Below are positions 62,976 to 64,000 of a DNA stretch of 64,000 bases, one piece after another. A program made the position numbers and the translations under genes. This DNA is from Amycolatopsis solani. Lineage in GTDB: Bacteria; Actinomycetota; Actinomycetes; Mycobacteriales; Pseudonocardiaceae. The notes under the pieces were generated by a model. It worked only from the letters and a program-made list of their open reading frames with translations, did no database searches and was not told the origin of the DNA. The stretch is taken from assembly GCF_033441515.1 (NCBI RefSeq), contig NZ_JAWQJT010000001.1, positions 2,604,001 through 2,668,000 of the forward strand, read 5' to 3'. Position 1 is the stretch's first letter. Every line of letters starts with the position of its first letter.

Positions 62976-64000
62976 TCCTGTGCCCCTTCCGCCACCGCGC
63001 CGATCGCGCCGTCACCCACGCGCACGCGCAGGTGAGCACCGGCCTCGACCTCGGAGACGGAGCGGAGTACCTGGAGGTTGCCTTCGGCGTCGACGAACTG
63101 CACGACGGCGTACCCGCGGGCCAGCGTCGCGGCCGGTCCGAGCGCGGTGAGCCGGGCCCGCGCGCTCGCGATCTCGGCCTGGTCCTTGGCGAGCAGGGTC
63201 AGCATGGCGCGGCGCGCGCGTTCGCGGTGGACCTCGACGTCGTCGCGGCGGCGCTGGATCGGGCCGAGCGGGTCGGCCAGCGACGGGCGGCTGCGGATCT
63301 GGTTCAGCAGCCGCACCTGGGTGTCGACCCAGCCGTGCAGCGCGCGGCGCCCGCGGTCGCGCATCTGCCGGACGCGTTCGGTCTCCTCGCGCAGGTCCGG
63401 GACGATCCGCTTGCCCGCGTCGGTCGGGGTCGAACAGCGCAGGTCGGCGACGTAGTCGAGCAGCGGCGTGTCCGGCTCGTGCCCGATCGCGCTGACGACC
63501 GGCGTGCCGGCGGCCGACACCGCGCGGCAGAGCGCCTCGTCGGAAAACGGCAGCAAGTCCTCGACGCTGCCGCCGCCGCGGGCGATGACGATGACGTCGA
63601 CCTCGGGGTCGGCGTCCAGGATCTTCAGCGCGCGCATGACCTGCGGCACTGCCTGCGAGCCCTGGACGGCGGTGTTGAACACCTTGATCCGGACGTGCGG
63701 CCACCGCCCCTGCGCGTTGGCCAGGACGTCCCGCTCGGCCGCCGACGCGCGGCCGGTGATCAGCCCGACGCCCTTGGGCAGGAACGGGATCGGCCGCTTG
63801 CGCTGCGCCGAGAACAGGCCTTCGGCGGTCAGCAGCTTCTTGAGGCGTTCGATCCGGGCCAGCAGCTCACCGATGCCGACCGCGCGGATCTGGTCGGCGC
63901 GCAGGCTGATGGTGCCGCGGCCGAAGAAGAACGACGGCTTCGCGTGCACCACCACGCTCGCGCCTTCGCGCAGCGGCGGCTCCATCTCGCGGATGAGCCA
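62972..64000 (-). CDS. xseA: Exodeoxyribonuclease VII large subunit (5' end outside the window)
   Basis: The last ~342 residues are visible; the frame is open at the right edge ('[20 protein letters not shown]'), so the N-terminal part of the OB-fold domain is missing. The catalytic region shows '[20 protein letters not shown]', '[20 protein letters not shown]', '[20 protein letters not shown]' and '[20 protein letters not shown]', the XseA nuclease signature. A coiled-coil ('[20 protein letters not shown]') and the C-terminal '[15 protein letters not shown]' complete it. It heads a coupled set with the next two genes, probably continuing into glpX. Confidence 0.95.
   Translation of the reverse strand, partial: WLIREMEPPLREGASVVVHAKPSFFFGRGTISLRADQIRAVGIGELLARIERLKKLLTAEGLFSAQRKRPIPFLPKGVGLITGRASAAERDVLANAQGRWPHVRIKVFNTAVQGSQAVPQVMRALKILDADPEVDVIVIARGGGSVEDLLPFSDEALCRAVSAAGTPVVSAIGHEPDTPLLDYVADLRCSTPTDAGKRIVPDLREETERVRQMRDRGRRALHGWVDTQVRLLNQIRSRPSLADPLGPIQRRRDDVEVHRERARRAMLTLLAKDQAEIASARARLTALGPAATLARGYAVVQFVDAEGNLQVLRSVSEVEAGAHLRVRVGDGAIGAVAEGAQE

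Overview
The window looks like a chromosomal segment of a high-GC actinomycete of the family Pseudonocardiaceae, most like Amycolatopsis. The grounds are strong G/C bias at third codon positions, many GTG/TTG starts, -10 hexamers placed a few bases before start codons (leaderless mRNAs), a mycothiol S-conjugate amidase, type VII secretion-type small proteins, and gene order. The genus is an inference; the sequence itself carries no rRNA or other marker gene.

Backbone. From about 11 kb to the right edge the order cbs, proline-rich membrane antigen, metB, greA, DUF4307, mca, small membrane protein, DUF255 protein, hemolysin III, short-chain Z-prenyl synthase, phoH2, fumC, glpX, xseB, xseA follows the Mycobacterium tuberculosis stretch Rv1077 to Rv1108c. 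Blocks absent from that order are inserted between these genes. They are a type VII-style polymorphic toxin cassette next to ilvA and hppD (18.9-28.2 kb), an RNA-repair pair pnkp/hen1 (30.8-34.65 kb), a stress/nSTAND block (39.4-43.7 kb), a guaB1-to-DNA ligase block (47.6-55.2 kb) and a regulator/aldo-keto reductase pair (55.3-57.3 kb).

Region by region. 1-11 kb: a truncated secreted surface protein, a Bax inhibitor-1 family protein, an AT-richer pair (ArsR-type regulator and a secreted lectin-like protein), an LppU-like anchored protein, a YeeE sulfur transporter, a thiolase, a GlxA-type regulator divergent from an isochorismatase-fold hydrolase, and a pentapeptide-repeat membrane protein. 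11-19 kb: transsulfuration genes cbs and metB with small membrane proteins, a tandemly duplicated gene end, and ilvA. 18.9-25.5 kb: one minus-strand operon of YbaB-like protein, EspC-like protein, a 1331-residue toxin and two YezG-like immunity proteins. 25.6-28.8 kb: hppD divergent from an Lrp regulator, an MBL-fold protein and greA. 29-37.3 kb: mca, pnkp/hen1, the DUF255 protein and a ribbon-helix-helix protein. 37.4-45.5 kb: acyl-CoA oxidase, PRC/DUF2382 stress protein, AhpD-like protein, a frameshifted nSTAND NTPase, hemolysin III, prenyl synthase and a small secreted protein. 46-57 kb: phoH2, guaB1, an MBL protein divergent from an Old Yellow Enzyme, S53 protease, ATP-dependent ligase, and MmyB-type regulator with aldo-keto reductase. 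57-64 kb: fumC, ferredoxin-NADP reductase, and an apparent xseA-orf-xseB-glpX-protease operon.

How genes fit together. cbs and metB supply the reverse and forward transsulfuration steps, and YeeE may import sulfur. Pnkp and Hen1 repair and mark cleaved RNA. fumC and glpX are central carbon enzymes, and xseA/xseB encode exonuclease VII. The most system-like accessory unit is the toxin cassette. The most notable defect is a frameshift at a seven-C tract in the nSTAND gene. No tRNA, rRNA, CRISPR array, integrase or transposase was seen.
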